Part shown: positions 6,071 to 14,360 of the stretch, one piece after another
Numbering within the stretch: the stretch's first letter is position 1
Layout: the number at the start of each line of letters is the position of its first letter
NCBI GenBank assembly: GCA_016285245.1
Contig: JAEEQH010000029.1
Span: 1-34,796, forward strand
Direction of reading: 5' to 3'
Length of the DNA: 34,796 nucleotides
Source: Prevotella sp.
GTDB lineage: Bacteria > Bacteroidota > Bacteroidia > Bacteroidales > Bacteroidaceae
Notes under the pieces: generated by a model
Database searches by the model: none
Seen by the model: only the letters and a program-made list of their open reading frames with translations
What the model was told of the DNA's origin: nothing
Translations under genes and position numbers: made by a program

Positions 6071-7099
6071 ATGAAACGAAATCTACTACTAATGATGTTG
6101 ATGGCATGGACGGCAATGAGTGGTCATGCGCAAAATACCAACTTCGTAAAGGGCGCCGACGTGGGGTTCCTGCAAGGACAGGAGCGGCGGGGCGTCGTTT
6201 TCCACGACCGTAACGGACGGGAGCGCGAGTGCCTGGAACTGTTGAAGAACGACTACCAGATGTCGGCCATCCGGATGCGCGTCTGGGTGAATCCGCGGGG
6301 TGGCGACTGCGACAAGAACGAGCTGCTGGCAATGGCCAAGCGCGTAAAGGCGCTAGGCATGGACCTCATGGTGGATTTCCACTACAGCGACACATGGGCC
6401 GACCCCCAGAAGCAGGGCATTCCCGCTGCCTGGCAGGGACACAGCTACGAGCAGATGAAGGGTGACCTCAGGGAGCATACCATCGACGTGCTCACCTTGC
6501 TCAAGCAAAACGGCATCACACCCCGCTGGGTCCAGGTGGGCAATGAGACGGCCAACGGTATGCTCTGGCCCATGGGACATATCGAGAAGAACCCCAGCCA
6601 GTACGCGGGCTTCATCGGCGCGGCCTACGATGCCGTGAAGGAGGTCTTCCCCAGGAGCACCGTCATCATCCACCTGGATCGCGGTCACAAGCAGAGCCTC
6701 TACGACTGGAACCTCGACATCGTGAAGAAGTATGGCGGCAAGTGGGACATGATAGGTATGTCGCTCTATCCCTACTGGGCCCGTCAGGATCATCCCGAGT
6801 TGAGTGCCGACAGCATCATTACCGACTGTATGCGCAACATCCGCTATTGCAGCAAGAAATACGGTTGCGACGTGATGATTGTGGAGACGGGCTTCGAGGT
6901 GGACGAGCAGCACCCCGAACTGATGGAGGAAGGCCGGCGCCAGCTGACACGTATCATCCGTGAGGCACAGACCGAGACCGACGGCCACTGCCGCGGCGTC
7001 TTCTACTGGGAGCCGCAGTGTCTGCCCGGCGGTTACAAGCTTGGCGCCTTCGACAGTAAGGCTCAGCCCACGGCCATCATGGAGGGATTCGTAGAGTAA
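6071..7099 (+). CDS. GH53 arabinogalactan endo-beta-1,4-galactanase
   Basis: A 342-residue enzyme with signal peptide MKRNLLLMMLMAWTAMSGHAQ and a single TIM-barrel domain (about 25-340). Family features include FVKGADVGFLQGQE, IRMRVWVNP, and MVDFHYSDTWADPQKQ followed by IPAAW. Glu159 in VQVGNETANGMLWP is the expected acid/base and Glu272 in VMIVETGFEV the expected nucleophile. GH53 cleaves internal beta-1,4 bonds of galactan side chains of rhamnogalacturonan I, giving oligosaccharides that the GH2 enzyme could trim. There is no lipobox Cys after the signal peptide, so it is likely periplasmic or secreted. The next gene starts 28 bases downstream, consistent with one operon. Confidence 0.93.
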   Translation: MKRNLLLMMLMAWTAMSGHAQNTNFVKGADVGFLQGQERRGVVFHDRNGRERECLELLKNDYQMSAIRMRVWVNPRGGDCDKNELLAMAKRVKALGMDLMVDFHYSDTWADPQKQGIPAAWQGHSYEQMKGDLREHTIDVLTLLKQNGITPRWVQVGNETANGMLWPMGHIEKNPSQYAGFIGAAYDAVKEVFPRSTVIIHLDRGHKQSLYDWNLDIVKKYGGKWDMIGMSLYPYWARQDHPELSADSIITDCMRNIRYCSKKYGCDVMIVETGFEVDEQHPELMEEGRRQLTRIIREAQTETDGHCRGVFYWEPQCLPGGYKLGAFDSKAQPTAIMEGFVE

Positions 7100-7127
7100 C
7101 TAACTACTAACAATAAAAAACTAATCA

Positions 7128-10100
7128 ATGAAATCAAAAAACTACGTTTTGATGGCGTTGCTGCTCATGCTGTGCGCAATAGCAGGCAGCGCTAAGAAAG
7201 TACACACCTTGGGCGACTCGACCATGGCGCCCTACGACGAAAACGCCACGCAGACACGTGGCTGGGGTATGTACTTCGGTAACTTCCTCACGAACGGCTG
7301 GACATCGGTCAACTACGCCCGTGGCGGGCGCGACTCACGAGGCGGCTACAACGAACTGTGGCAGAACGCGAAGAACAATGTGCAGGCAGGCGACTACGTG
7401 CTCATACAGTTTGCCCACAACGACGGGAAATACAACGGCGTGGACAACCTCGAACTGCAGGCCTACTACACCCAGAAGGGCGATGCCACGAATGCGGCTG
7501 CCGTGAAGAGCGACGGTCGCGGCACCACGCCCTCGACTACCTACAAAGAGTGCCTGAAGCAGATCATCGATGCGGTGAAGGCGAAAGGCGCTACCCCCGT
7601 GCTTGTCTCGGCCGTCTGCCGTTGCTATTTTGGCAGCGACAACAAGATTACCCGTCCTGGCCGTCACGACCTGGGCGACAAGTACGACGCCATCGTCAAT
7701 GGCGAACTGAAGACGGGACAGAAGGTTGCGGCCTCCGACCACTCGATGGACTACAGCTACCAGATGCAGCAGCTGGCCGCCGAGCTGAACGTGGCTTTCA
7801 TCGACATGACTACGGCCACGAAGGAGCTCTACGAGAGCTATGAAACGTACGACAAGTGCTATGCAGCCCTGTTTGACAAAGGCGGCGAGAAGGACAACAC
7901 CCACTACAACCTGACGGGTGCGCTGACGGCTGCCCGCCTGTGTGCCCAGCTGATGAAGGAGAAGGGCATTTTGGCCGACGACATCGTGATTCCTACTGAA
8001 CTCTCCATCACCCCCGCTACGGTGGATATGGGCGAAGGCTATCTGGGCAAGACGGTCATGAAGGAACTGACGCTCAGCGGACTGGGGCTGGAGCCTGCCG
8101 CTGGTACGGTGAGTATTACTGCTACGGAAGGCATCCAACTCTCTACTGACAAGCAGAACTGGCAGAACTCGTTAGAGGTGAGCTACCAGAACGGCTCGCT
8201 CATCAAGACGTTCTATGCCCGCGTGTCGCTTACTGCCGTGGGTAAGTTTAATGGGACGGTGACCGCTACGCAGGGCACGAAGAGCATAGAGGTGCCCGTC
8301 ACCGTCAATGTCATAGAACTGGGCGGCGGCGAACCTTTCACCGTTTCTTGGCCAATGGTTCCTAACGACGAAGCCACTGTTACCGGCAACGTGATGGCCG
8401 CAACAGCCAAGCTCGAAGGCCTGGGCAAATATGGCAATGTCAACGGCTATGGAGCCCTCATCGCTCCCGACGGGAAGACGGGTGCATGGCCTTCGGCCGG
8501 CATCGACGACTCGCCCAACCAGTATGTGCAGTTCTCGGTGACCGCCCCTCAGGGCAAGAAGCTCGACATCAACAGCCTCGCCATGAAGATCAAGGCGCAG
8601 GGCGGTGGCGCCTTGCAGTGCCACGCTTACTATTCTACCGACGGCTTCGTAACGCGCAAGACCATCTTCTCTTCTAGTGTACTCAACGGCACATGGAACG
8701 AGATTACTGCTGATGACGTGATCAAGGTGGACGAGGGCGAGCAGCTGCTCATCCGTGTCTATCCCTGGTCGCAGAACGTGGACAACGGTCGCTGGATCTG
8801 CATCTCTGATGTCGCCGTTAGTGGTCAGGTGAAGGATGCCGCCGGCGTGAATATCACGGGTTCTGTTATCTATCAGTTGGACAAGGGTGGACTGGCTCAG
8901 GGCGATGACGTGACGTTCAATCCGGAGACGCTGAGCGCCGGTTTTGCCGGTAAGACCTGGTCGGCAGGCTCGACGCTGACCGTCGAGGGTACCATCCAGT
9001 ATGTTGGCCAGAACGAAGAAAAGACGAATCAGACGAAGATTTATAACGGTACTGCGGGCAGTCTAAATAGTAGTCGTGTTGACGACAATGCGCTCAAGCT
9101 GACACTCACTCCTGAGGATGGCTTTACGTTTGTTCCCTCGAAGGTGAGTTTCAAGGCCGCCCGCTATGGCACCGACAGTGGCAACATCGGTGCTGCCGTC
9201 AAGGCCGGCGATGAAGAGGTGGTGCTGGTAGATAATAAGGGGGTGAACCGTGGTGGCCAGAAGCTTGACATTGCCACGTTCAGCGAGGCTGTCGACGGCA
9301 TCACGGCCACTGCCGACAAACCGCTGGAGCTGAGTTTCTATTTCCTCGGACTGGGTAAAACGAAGTCAATGGGACTTTCGGATATTGTCATCGAGGGACA
9401 GCTCGTAGGTGCTGCCGCACAGGTGACGAAATATGTGTTGAATACCCTTGTGGAACCTGCCGAGGCTGGCAGCATCAGCCGTGAACCCGAACTGGAACAG
9501 TATAAGGAAGGCACCGTCGTGACGCTGAAGGCCACGAAGAACTTCGGCTACCGTTTCGTGGAGTGGCAGGACGGCAACGGCCAGCTGGTCAGCACCAATG
9601 CCGAGACCACCGTCACGATGGACTCGGAGAAGACCATGAAGGCAGTTTTCGAGTCTGTGCCTGTCTATAAGGTCACGACGAAGGCCACTAACGACAGCGA
9701 GCGCCAGATGGGCAACGTCACCCTCTCGCCCAACGACCACGACGGCCAGTATGAGGCAGGCACGAAGATTACGGCTACAGCCAACGAGTCGAAGATCCTG
9801 AAGTTCCTCTCTTGGACTGATGGCAATGATAATGCCAACGTACTGAAGGAACGCGAGCTGACGGTGAACAGCGACATGGAGCTGGTGGCCAACTACGAGG
9901 TGCAGGACTTCATCGCCGTGTTCGATGCCAGCAGCAATCAGAGCTATGCCTACACCACCACCGCCGGCTACCCCTTTGCGGCCGATGAGACGTGGGACAC
10001 CGAGCGCAACGCCAAGAGCAGCGTGGTGAAGATGAGCGACGGCTCGCCGTGCTATACGAAGGATGGTGGTACCCCCGTGGTGCGCAACCGCGAGAGCGTG

Positions 10101-12212
10101 GTCATCAGCAGCATCAACGGCCTCTATCAGAACGGCTACCGCACTACCGACATAGCCTTCCAGTATCAGTTCTCGACGAAGGGTTTTGCTGCGGCCACCT
10201 TTACCGCCGATATGTGTGCCAAGAATGCTGCCACCAAGAAATACAAGGCGCTCATCTCCACCAATGGCACCGACTTCACCGAGCTGAAGAGCGCATGGGA
10301 GGTGACGGCCAATGCCATCAACCCCATCGAACTAGTATTGCCCTCAGAGGCTATGGGCCAGGAGTTGATCGTCATCCGCATCACCGGTGTTGACGACGAG
10401 CAGTTCAACACCAATTATCCCTTCGACAAGCAGTTCGACGGACTCGCCTACTGCGACCATTCGGAGAGTGGCGTGGGCAATGTCTTCATCATTGGTGAGG
10501 CTATCGTAGCCAACGACGAGCAGGCACCCGTGGTAACGGCTACCATCCCTGCCAATAATGCCACAGGCGTTAGCGCTACGGGAAAGATCACCATCACGTT
10601 TGACGAGCGCATCACGGCAGTAGAGGGAGCCGGCAAGGCAACCCTCACTGCGCTCAACGGTTTTGCCGTGGAGGCCACCCCCACCTGGAGCAGCCGCTCT
10701 GTATCGTTCAACTACAGCGGTCTGGAGTACAACAAGCAGTACACCTTCAAGATGCCTGTCGGCTTCGTACAGGACAAGTCGGGCAATCAGCTGGCCAGCG
10801 AGGTGAACATTACCTTCACCACCATGCAACGTCCTACCGTCACGAAGGCGCTCTACGACTTCATCGTTCCCGACGACGGCACCATCACCGAGGCTCTCAA
10901 TGCCGCCAACAACCGTGCCGACAAGGCCACTCGCTACCGTGTGTTCATCAAGAACGGCAACTACATCTTCGACACCAACGGCAAGACCACGGGTGGTGAC
11001 GGCAAGGAATACGACGACCCTCGCTCCTATCTGAAGGCGCCCAACACCAGCTTTATCGGCGAGTCGATGGACGGTGTGGTCATCACCAACCGTACACCTG
11101 CCGCCACCTGGGACAACGGCTTTGGTACAGCTTGTCCGCTGGAGGGCATCGGCAAGGGCGACGTGCTCATCATCGAGGGCTCGGCCACCAACAGCTACTT
11201 CCAGAACCTGACGCTGAAGTCATCGATGGGCGATGCACACGGTCGCGACATCGTGCTCCACGACTATGCCACGCACACCATCTTTAAGGATGCCTGTCTG
11301 TGGGCCTATCAGGATACCTACGTGTCGAACAAGCAGGACGGTGTCTATTACTTCGAGGGCGGCGTCATCCGCGGACGTACCGACTTCATCTGTGGCAATG
11401 GCGATGCGTTCTTCAATAAGGTGAACATCATCATGTGTGAGAAGGGCGGTTACGTCGTCGCTCCGCAGGGCAACAGCCGGTATGGCTATGTGTTCAAGGA
11501 CTGCACCATCGAGGGTGGCAAGAGCGGTGTCGACGGCACCTATTACCTGGGGCGTGCATGGACGGCTGACGCAGAGACCTACTTCATCAACACCACCATG
11601 AAGGCACAGCCCGCCAAGGCCGGATGGCACGAGTGGAACAACGGCCCTACACGCTTTGCCGAATACCAGTCCGTAAACGCCAATGGTGCCACCATCGACC
11701 TGAGCCAGCGTGCCACCACCATCAATGGCAATGCCAACAAGCCCGTCCTGACAGACGAGGAGGCAGCGGTGGTAGGCGACATGACCAACACCTTCGGCGA
11801 CTGGCAGCCCACATTGTTCACTGAGCAGGCTCCTGTTCCTGCTAACTTAGCTGTCAGCGGCAGCACGCTGACCTGGGACGACAGCAACTACACGCTGCTG
11901 TGGACCGTATGCAAGGACGGTAGCATCTACGCCTTCACCACTGAGCCGACGTTCACGGCTACCGTGAGTGGCACCTACACCGTGCGTGCTGCTAACGAGA
12001 TGGGTGGACTGAGTGCTGCGCCAGAGAGCGTCACCGTCAGCGACGAGATGATTACGGGGATAAAAGAGAATAGCGGTATAACGATTGGCGATTTACGTTT
12101 TGACGCAGTCTATGATCTGCAGGGACGTCAATTGTCAAATGGAGAATTGTCTAATGGTATAATGAAGAAGGGTCTCTACATCATTGACGGACATAAAATC
12201 TTTGTAAAATGA
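7128..12212 (+). CDS. Giant pectin esterase: N-terminal CE12 acetylesterase plus C-terminal CE8 pectin methylesterase
   Basis: 1,694 residues with signal peptide MKSKNYVLMALLLMLCAIAGSA. Residues 25-285 are an SGNH hydrolase of the rhamnogalacturonan acetylesterase type: Ser31 in LGDSTM, FAHND, and Asp256/His259 in DNTHYN. Residues 290-760 hold an Ig-like domain and two beta-sandwich modules; 767-924 two InlB/'bacterial repeat' units (WQDGNGQ, WTDGNDN); 926-1124 another sandwich; 1130-1234 a Big_5-like domain. Residues 1241-1560 are a pectinesterase beta-helix: Gln1395/Asp1396 in WAYQDTYV, Asp1419 in GRTDFICGN, Arg1476 in YLGRAW. Residues 1568-1694 end in VYDLQGRQL...GLYIIDGHKIFVK, a sorting-like C-terminus. 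It should remove acetyl groups from RG-I and methyl esters from homogalacturonan. Part of the C-terminal tail is made from a DNA microrepeat (12130-12157). Roles of the middle modules are unknown. Confidence 0.9.
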   Translation: MKSKNYVLMALLLMLCAIAGSAKKVHTLGDSTMAPYDENATQTRGWGMYFGNFLTNGWTSVNYARGGRDSRGGYNELWQNAKNNVQAGDYVLIQFAHNDGKYNGVDNLELQAYYTQKGDATNAAAVKSDGRGTTPSTTYKECLKQIIDAVKAKGATPVLVSAVCRCYFGSDNKITRPGRHDLGDKYDAIVNGELKTGQKVAASDHSMDYSYQMQQLAAELNVAFIDMTTATKELYESYETYDKCYAALFDKGGEKDNTHYNLTGALTAARLCAQLMKEKGILADDIVIPTELSITPATVDMGEGYLGKTVMKELTLSGLGLEPAAGTVSITATEGIQLSTDKQNWQNSLEVSYQNGSLIKTFYARVSLTAVGKFNGTVTATQGTKSIEVPVTVNVIELGGGEPFTVSWPMVPNDEATVTGNVMAATAKLEGLGKYGNVNGYGALIAPDGKTGAWPSAGIDDSPNQYVQFSVTAPQGKKLDINSLAMKIKAQGGGALQCHAYYSTDGFVTRKTIFSSSVLNGTWNEITADDVIKVDEGEQLLIRVYPWSQNVDNGRWICISDVAVSGQVKDAAGVNITGSVIYQLDKGGLAQGDDVTFNPETLSAGFAGKTWSAGSTLTVEGTIQYVGQNEEKTNQTKIYNGTAGSLNSSRVDDNALKLTLTPEDGFTFVPSKVSFKAARYGTDSGNIGAAVKAGDEEVVLVDNKGVNRGGQKLDIATFSEAVDGITATADKPLELSFYFLGLGKTKSMGLSDIVIEGQLVGAAAQVTKYVLNTLVEPAEAGSISREPELEQYKEGTVVTLKATKNFGYRFVEWQDGNGQLVSTNAETTVTMDSEKTMKAVFESVPVYKVTTKATNDSERQMGNVTLSPNDHDGQYEAGTKITATANESKILKFLSWTDGNDNANVLKERELTVNSDMELVANYEVQDFIAVFDASSNQSYAYTTTAGYPFAADETWDTERNAKSSVVKMSDGSPCYTKDGGTPVVRNRESVVISSINGLYQNGYRTTDIAFQYQFSTKGFAAATFTADMCAKNAATKKYKALISTNGTDFTELKSAWEVTANAINPIELVLPSEAMGQELIVIRITGVDDEQFNTNYPFDKQFDGLAYCDHSESGVGNVFIIGEAIVANDEQAPVVTATIPANNATGVSATGKITITFDERITAVEGAGKATLTALNGFAVEATPTWSSRSVSFNYSGLEYNKQYTFKMPVGFVQDKSGNQLASEVNITFTTMQRPTVTKALYDFIVPDDGTITEALNAANNRADKATRYRVFIKNGNYIFDTNGKTTGGDGKEYDDPRSYLKAPNTSFIGESMDGVVITNRTPAATWDNGFGTACPLEGIGKGDVLIIEGSATNSYFQNLTLKSSMGDAHGRDIVLHDYATHTIFKDACLWAYQDTYVSNKQDGVYYFEGGVIRGRTDFICGNGDAFFNKVNIIMCEKGGYVVAPQGNSRYGYVFKDCTIEGGKSGVDGTYYLGRAWTADAETYFINTTMKAQPAKAGWHEWNNGPTRFAEYQSVNANGATIDLSQRATTINGNANKPVLTDEEAAVVGDMTNTFGDWQPTLFTEQAPVPANLAVSGSTLTWDDSNYTLLWTVCKDGSIYAFTTEPTFTATVSGTYTVRAANEMGGLSAAPESVTVSDEMITGIKENSGITIGDLRFDAVYDLQGRQLSNGELSNGIMKKGLYIIDGHKIFVK
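12130..12157 (+). repeat. In-frame microrepeat in the C-terminal tail of the CE12-CE8 gene
   Basis: AATTGTCAAATGG (12130-12142) and AATTGTCTAATGG (12145-12157) are two near-identical copies 15 bases apart. They encode QLSNGELSNG within the conserved DLQGR...GLYI tail. Confidence 0.6.
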
Positions 12213-12213
12213 T

Positions 12214-13290
12214 ATGAAAAAACTAATGATTCTATTGAATTTGCTGCTGATGCTGACTACGACCATGCAGGCGCAGCAGCAACGTCAACGCATGAGGGGA
12301 GAGAGCTTCCAGACTGAGACGCCGATGGCCCACGACCCCGTGATGGCCAAGGAGGGCGACACGTACTATCTCTACGCTACGGGCGTGGGCATCCAGCGGA
12401 TGACCTCGAGAGACCGGCGGACATGGACGGTGACGCGCCAGCCCGTGATGACCGTCATCCCCGGATGGACCACCGACTCCGTGCCCGGCTTTGTCAACCA
12501 CGTCTGGGCTCCCGACGTGATACAATGGCATGACCGCTGGTGGCTGGCCTACAGCTGTTCGACCTTCGGCAAGAACGGCTCGGCCATCGGTCTGCTCAGC
12601 AGCCGTTCGCTGGCAGCGAATATGTGGAAAGACGAGGGCTGCATCGTGACCTCGCGTGAGAAGCGCGATAACTGGAACGCCATAGACCCGAACTTCGTCA
12701 TCGACGATGCCACGGACACGCCGTGGCTCGTCTGGGGCTCGTTCTGGGACGGCATACAGATAGCCCGTCTCGACTCAACGATGCACCTGGACAATTCACA
12801 AGGAACAATTCACAATTCACAAGGCACTATGCACCATGCACAATGGCCGCGCACCATTGCCCGCCGCTACGACCCCAGCTACAAACCCACGGAGCCGAAC
12901 CCCACATCGAAGTATGCCGGCACGAACGCCATCGAGGCGCCGTTCATTTTCAAGCACGGCGGCTACTACTACCTCTTCGTGTCGTGGGACTACTGCTGTC
13001 GCGGTGCGAAGTCGAACTACCGGGTGGCCGTGGGCCGCAGCAAGAGGGTGGAGGGGCCGTACATAGACCGTAATGGCAAGGATATGGCTAACGGCGGGGG
13101 CACGCTCTTCCTGGAGGGTGACAAGAAAGAGTGGGAGGCTGCTGGCCACTGTGCTGCCTACACCTTCGACGGCGAGGACGTCTTCATCTGTCACGGCTAC
13201 AGCGCTACGCAGAATGGTGCCGCCCTGCTCATCCAGCGCCCCATCTCCTGGACTTCTGACGGGTGGCCAGAACTGAAAGCGGCTTACTGA
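12214..13290 (+). CDS. GH43 arabinanase/arabinofuranosidase-like enzyme
   Basis: 358 residues with signal peptide MKKLMILLNLLLMLTTTMQAQ. It is a single five-bladed propeller of the GH43 endo-arabinanase type: Asp41 in MAHDPVMAKEGDTYYLYATG (base), Asp158 in WNAIDPNFVID (pKa modulator) and Glu241 in TNAIEAPFIF (acid). The VWAPDV, LVWGSFWDGI and YYYLFVSWDYCC segments resemble the arabinan endo-1,5-alpha-L-arabinosidase subgroup, so arabinan side chains are the likely substrate; other GH43 activities cannot be excluded. The start lies one base after the upstream stop, indicating translational coupling. Residues about 192-208 (HLDNSQGTIHNSQGTMH) are an odd insertion made from a DNA microrepeat. 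A terminator follows. Confidence 0.9.
   Translation: MKKLMILLNLLLMLTTTMQAQQQRQRMRGESFQTETPMAHDPVMAKEGDTYYLYATGVGIQRMTSRDRRTWTVTRQPVMTVIPGWTTDSVPGFVNHVWAPDVIQWHDRWWLAYSCSTFGKNGSAIGLLSSRSLAANMWKDEGCIVTSREKRDNWNAIDPNFVIDDATDTPWLVWGSFWDGIQIARLDSTMHLDNSQGTIHNSQGTMHHAQWPRTIARRYDPSYKPTEPNPTSKYAGTNAIEAPFIFKHGGYYYLFVSWDYCCRGAKSNYRVAVGRSKRVEGPYIDRNGKDMANGGGTLFLEGDKKEWEAAGHCAAYTFDGEDVFICHGYSATQNGAALLIQRPISWTSDGWPELKAAY
12791..12825 (+). repeat. In-frame CAATTCA microrepeat inside the GH43 gene
   Basis: ACAATTCACAAGG occurs twice with an extra CAATTCA heptamer between. It encodes NSQGTIHNSQGT, in a loop between the propeller strands SFWDGIQIARL and RTIARRYDPSY. Confidence 0.6.
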
Positions 13291-13328
13291 CGGATGGCCG
13301 GAACTGAGATAGACGTACAGAATGCAAG

Positions 13329-13361
13329 AATCCCGCAGCTCCGTGACGGTGCTGCGGGATT
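13329..13361. terminator. Terminator hairpin between the convergent GH43 and rpmA genes
   Basis: AATCCCGCAGC (13329-13339) pairs perfectly with GCTGCGGGATT (13351-13361) around an 11-base loop. T-rich DNA follows to the right (ATCTTGTTGTTTG), which suits termination of the plus-strand CAZyme transcript; it may also serve rpmA. Confidence 0.75.
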
Positions 13362-13396
13362 ATCTTGTTGTTTGTTTGGAATAAGCTGTTGTTTGT

Positions 13397-13660
13397 TTAG
13401 GCCTCAGCGTTGGGGATGACAGAGACGACGCTCTTGTCGCGCTTGCCCTTGTGGAACTGTACCGTTCCGTCGACGAGAGCATACAGCGTGTCGTCCTTGC
13501 CCTGAGCAACGTTGTTGCCGGCGTTGTGCTTCGTGCCGCGCTGGCGAACGATGATGTTGCCTGCCAGGCACTGCTGACCGCCGAAAATCTTAATGCCGAG
13601 TCGCTGTGCTGCTGACTCACGGCCGTTCTTAGAACTACCTACACCTTTTTTATGTGCCAT
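13397..13660 (-). CDS. rpmA: 50S ribosomal protein bL27
   Basis: 87 residues starting [22 protein letters not shown] and continuing [32 protein letters not shown], the standard bL27 sequence at normal length. The protein sits near the peptidyl transferase centre of the large subunit. It begins 21 bases after rplU, the usual order, and is expected to be co-transcribed with it. Confidence 0.98.
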   Translation of the reverse strand: MAHKKGVGSSKNGRESAAQRLGIKIFGGQQCLAGNIIVRQRGTKHNAGNNVAQGKDDTLYALVDGTVQFHKGKRDKSVVSVIPNAEA

Positions 13661-13681
13661 AATTCAAGTCCTCCTACGGTT

Positions 13682-13999
13682 TTAAGCGATTACTGATTTG
13701 ATTTCCAACTCTGTGAACTGCTCACGGTGACCATTGCGCTTGCGAGAGTCCTTGCGACGCTTCATCTTGAAGACAATCACCTTGTCGCCCTTTACCAGGG
13801 GATTCACAACTTCACAGACTACCTTTGCTCCGTCTACGGTGGGAGCACCAACCTTTACTGCACCGTCAGCATCTACGAGCAGCACTTTCTCGAATTCAAC
13901 AGTCTTGCCAGCCTCGGCGTCCTTCATGTGGTGGACGAAGAGCTTCTTGCCCTGCTCGGCCTTGAACTGCTGACCCTGAATTTCTACAATTGCGTACAT
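13682..13999 (-). CDS. rplU: 50S ribosomal protein bL21
   Basis: 105 residues: [24 protein letters not shown] at the N-terminus and the conserved [22 protein letters not shown] near the C-terminus, typical of bL21 (23S rRNA binding, large-subunit assembly). First gene of rplU-rpmA. The long GC-rich leader upstream folds into several small hairpins and may carry feedback regulation. Confidence 0.98.
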   Translation of the reverse strand: MYAIVEIQGQQFKAEQGKKLFVHHMKDAEAGKTVEFEKVLLVDADGAVKVGAPTVDGAKVVCEVVNPLVKGDKVIVFKMKRRKDSRKRNGHREQFTELEIKSVIA

Positions 14000-14089
14000 T
14001 GCTTTTTTGTTTGTATTTTAGGGGTTTTTCCGCGAGGCGGCGCACGTTCGTGCACACTTGATTCTGCCCCAACGGACTCTAACGGGGTG
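14000..14089 (-). promoter_or_regulatory. Structured leader of rplU-rpmA, possible ribosomal-protein autoregulatory element
   Basis: Between the -7 box (14097-14090) and the rplU start, the transcript would fold into CCCC...GGGG (about 14065-14086), a 6-bp GTGCAC-GAAC-GTGCGC hairpin (with one G-U pair) and CCGC-CTC-GCGG, followed by an A-rich stretch before the ATG. Leaders that bind their own protein are known for bL21 operons in other phyla; here the function is inferred from structure and position only. Confidence 0.4.
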
Positions 14090-14097
14090 CAAAGGTA
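14090..14097 (-). promoter_or_regulatory. -7 box of the rplU-rpmA promoter
   Basis: Minus-strand TACCTTTG, exact to TAnnTTTG, lies about 90 bases before the rplU start. The -33 position has no TTTG and falls where the GTTGACA repeats begin. Confidence 0.55.
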
Positions 14098-14106
14098 CTA
14101 ATTTTA

Positions 14107-14137
14107 GTTGATAGTTGACAGTTGACAGTTGATAGTT
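14107..14137. repeat. Heptamer tandem repeat (GTTGAYA), about 4.4 copies
   Basis: Exact period 7: GTTGATA, GTTGACA, GTTGACA, GTTGATA, GTT. It lies just upstream of the rplU -7 box, where the -33 region should be. Confidence 0.8.
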
Positions 14138-14174
14138 TTCTAGTATTTAGTAAAGTTTAACAATTAGGGTAGGG

Positions 14175-14267
14175 GCAAAAAATAAAGCGATGACCTTCAC
14201 AGGCAGTCGCTCTATATCTTCAATAGGTATTAGTCTTTTTAAGGTAAAAAGATTGTTTTCAGGATAA
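14175..14267 (-). ncRNA. Candidate small RNA of about 90 nt with its own terminator
   Basis: Downstream of a TAACTTTG -7 box, the transcript would contain a CTTTTT-ACCTT-AAAAAG hairpin (14251-14235). It ends in a 10-bp stem (AGCGA, TG, CCT pairing with AGG, CA, TCGCT; 14211-14186, one bulged base per side) followed by TTATTTTTT, a good rho-independent terminator. No known RNA family is recognised. The terminator could instead belong to the upstream PBP operon. Confidence 0.4.
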
Positions 14268-14272
14268 CGGTG

Positions 14273-14304
14273 CAAAGTTAAGACTTTTTTGTTAAACTCG
14301 CAAG
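14273..14304 (-). promoter_or_regulatory. Promoter for the candidate small RNA
   Basis: Minus-strand CTTG (14304-14301; one mismatch to TTTG), a 20-base gap, then TAACTTTG (14280-14273). Confidence 0.45.
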
Positions 14305-14324
14305 CCTTTTTCTTAAAAATATTG

Positions 14325-14351
14325 ATGTGTTTCAACTGTGTGGGAACACAT
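14325..14351 (-). terminator. Weak terminator hairpin after the PBP1 gene
   Basis: ATGTGTT (14351-14345 on the minus strand) pairs with AACACAT (14331-14325) around a 13-base loop, followed by CAATATTTTTAAG. It starts 9 bases past the stop codon. Confidence 0.4.
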
Positions 14352-14360
14352 TAAGATATT

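Larger units (their letters stand above)
14000..14360. other. Intergenic region between rplU and the PBP1 gene
   Basis: 361 bases without a convincing gene. Read leftward it contains a hairpin after the PBP stop (14351-14325), a promoter (14304-14273), a candidate small RNA with terminator (14267-14175), the GTTGACA repeat (14137-14107) and the rplU promoter and leader (14097-14000). Confidence 0.6.

Noticed and set aside
14147..14335. 62-codon minus-strand open frame between PBP1 and rplU
   Set aside because: Lys/Ile-rich composition from AT-rich DNA, no recognisable domain, and it overlaps a promoter, two hairpins and a terminator; better explained as non-coding.
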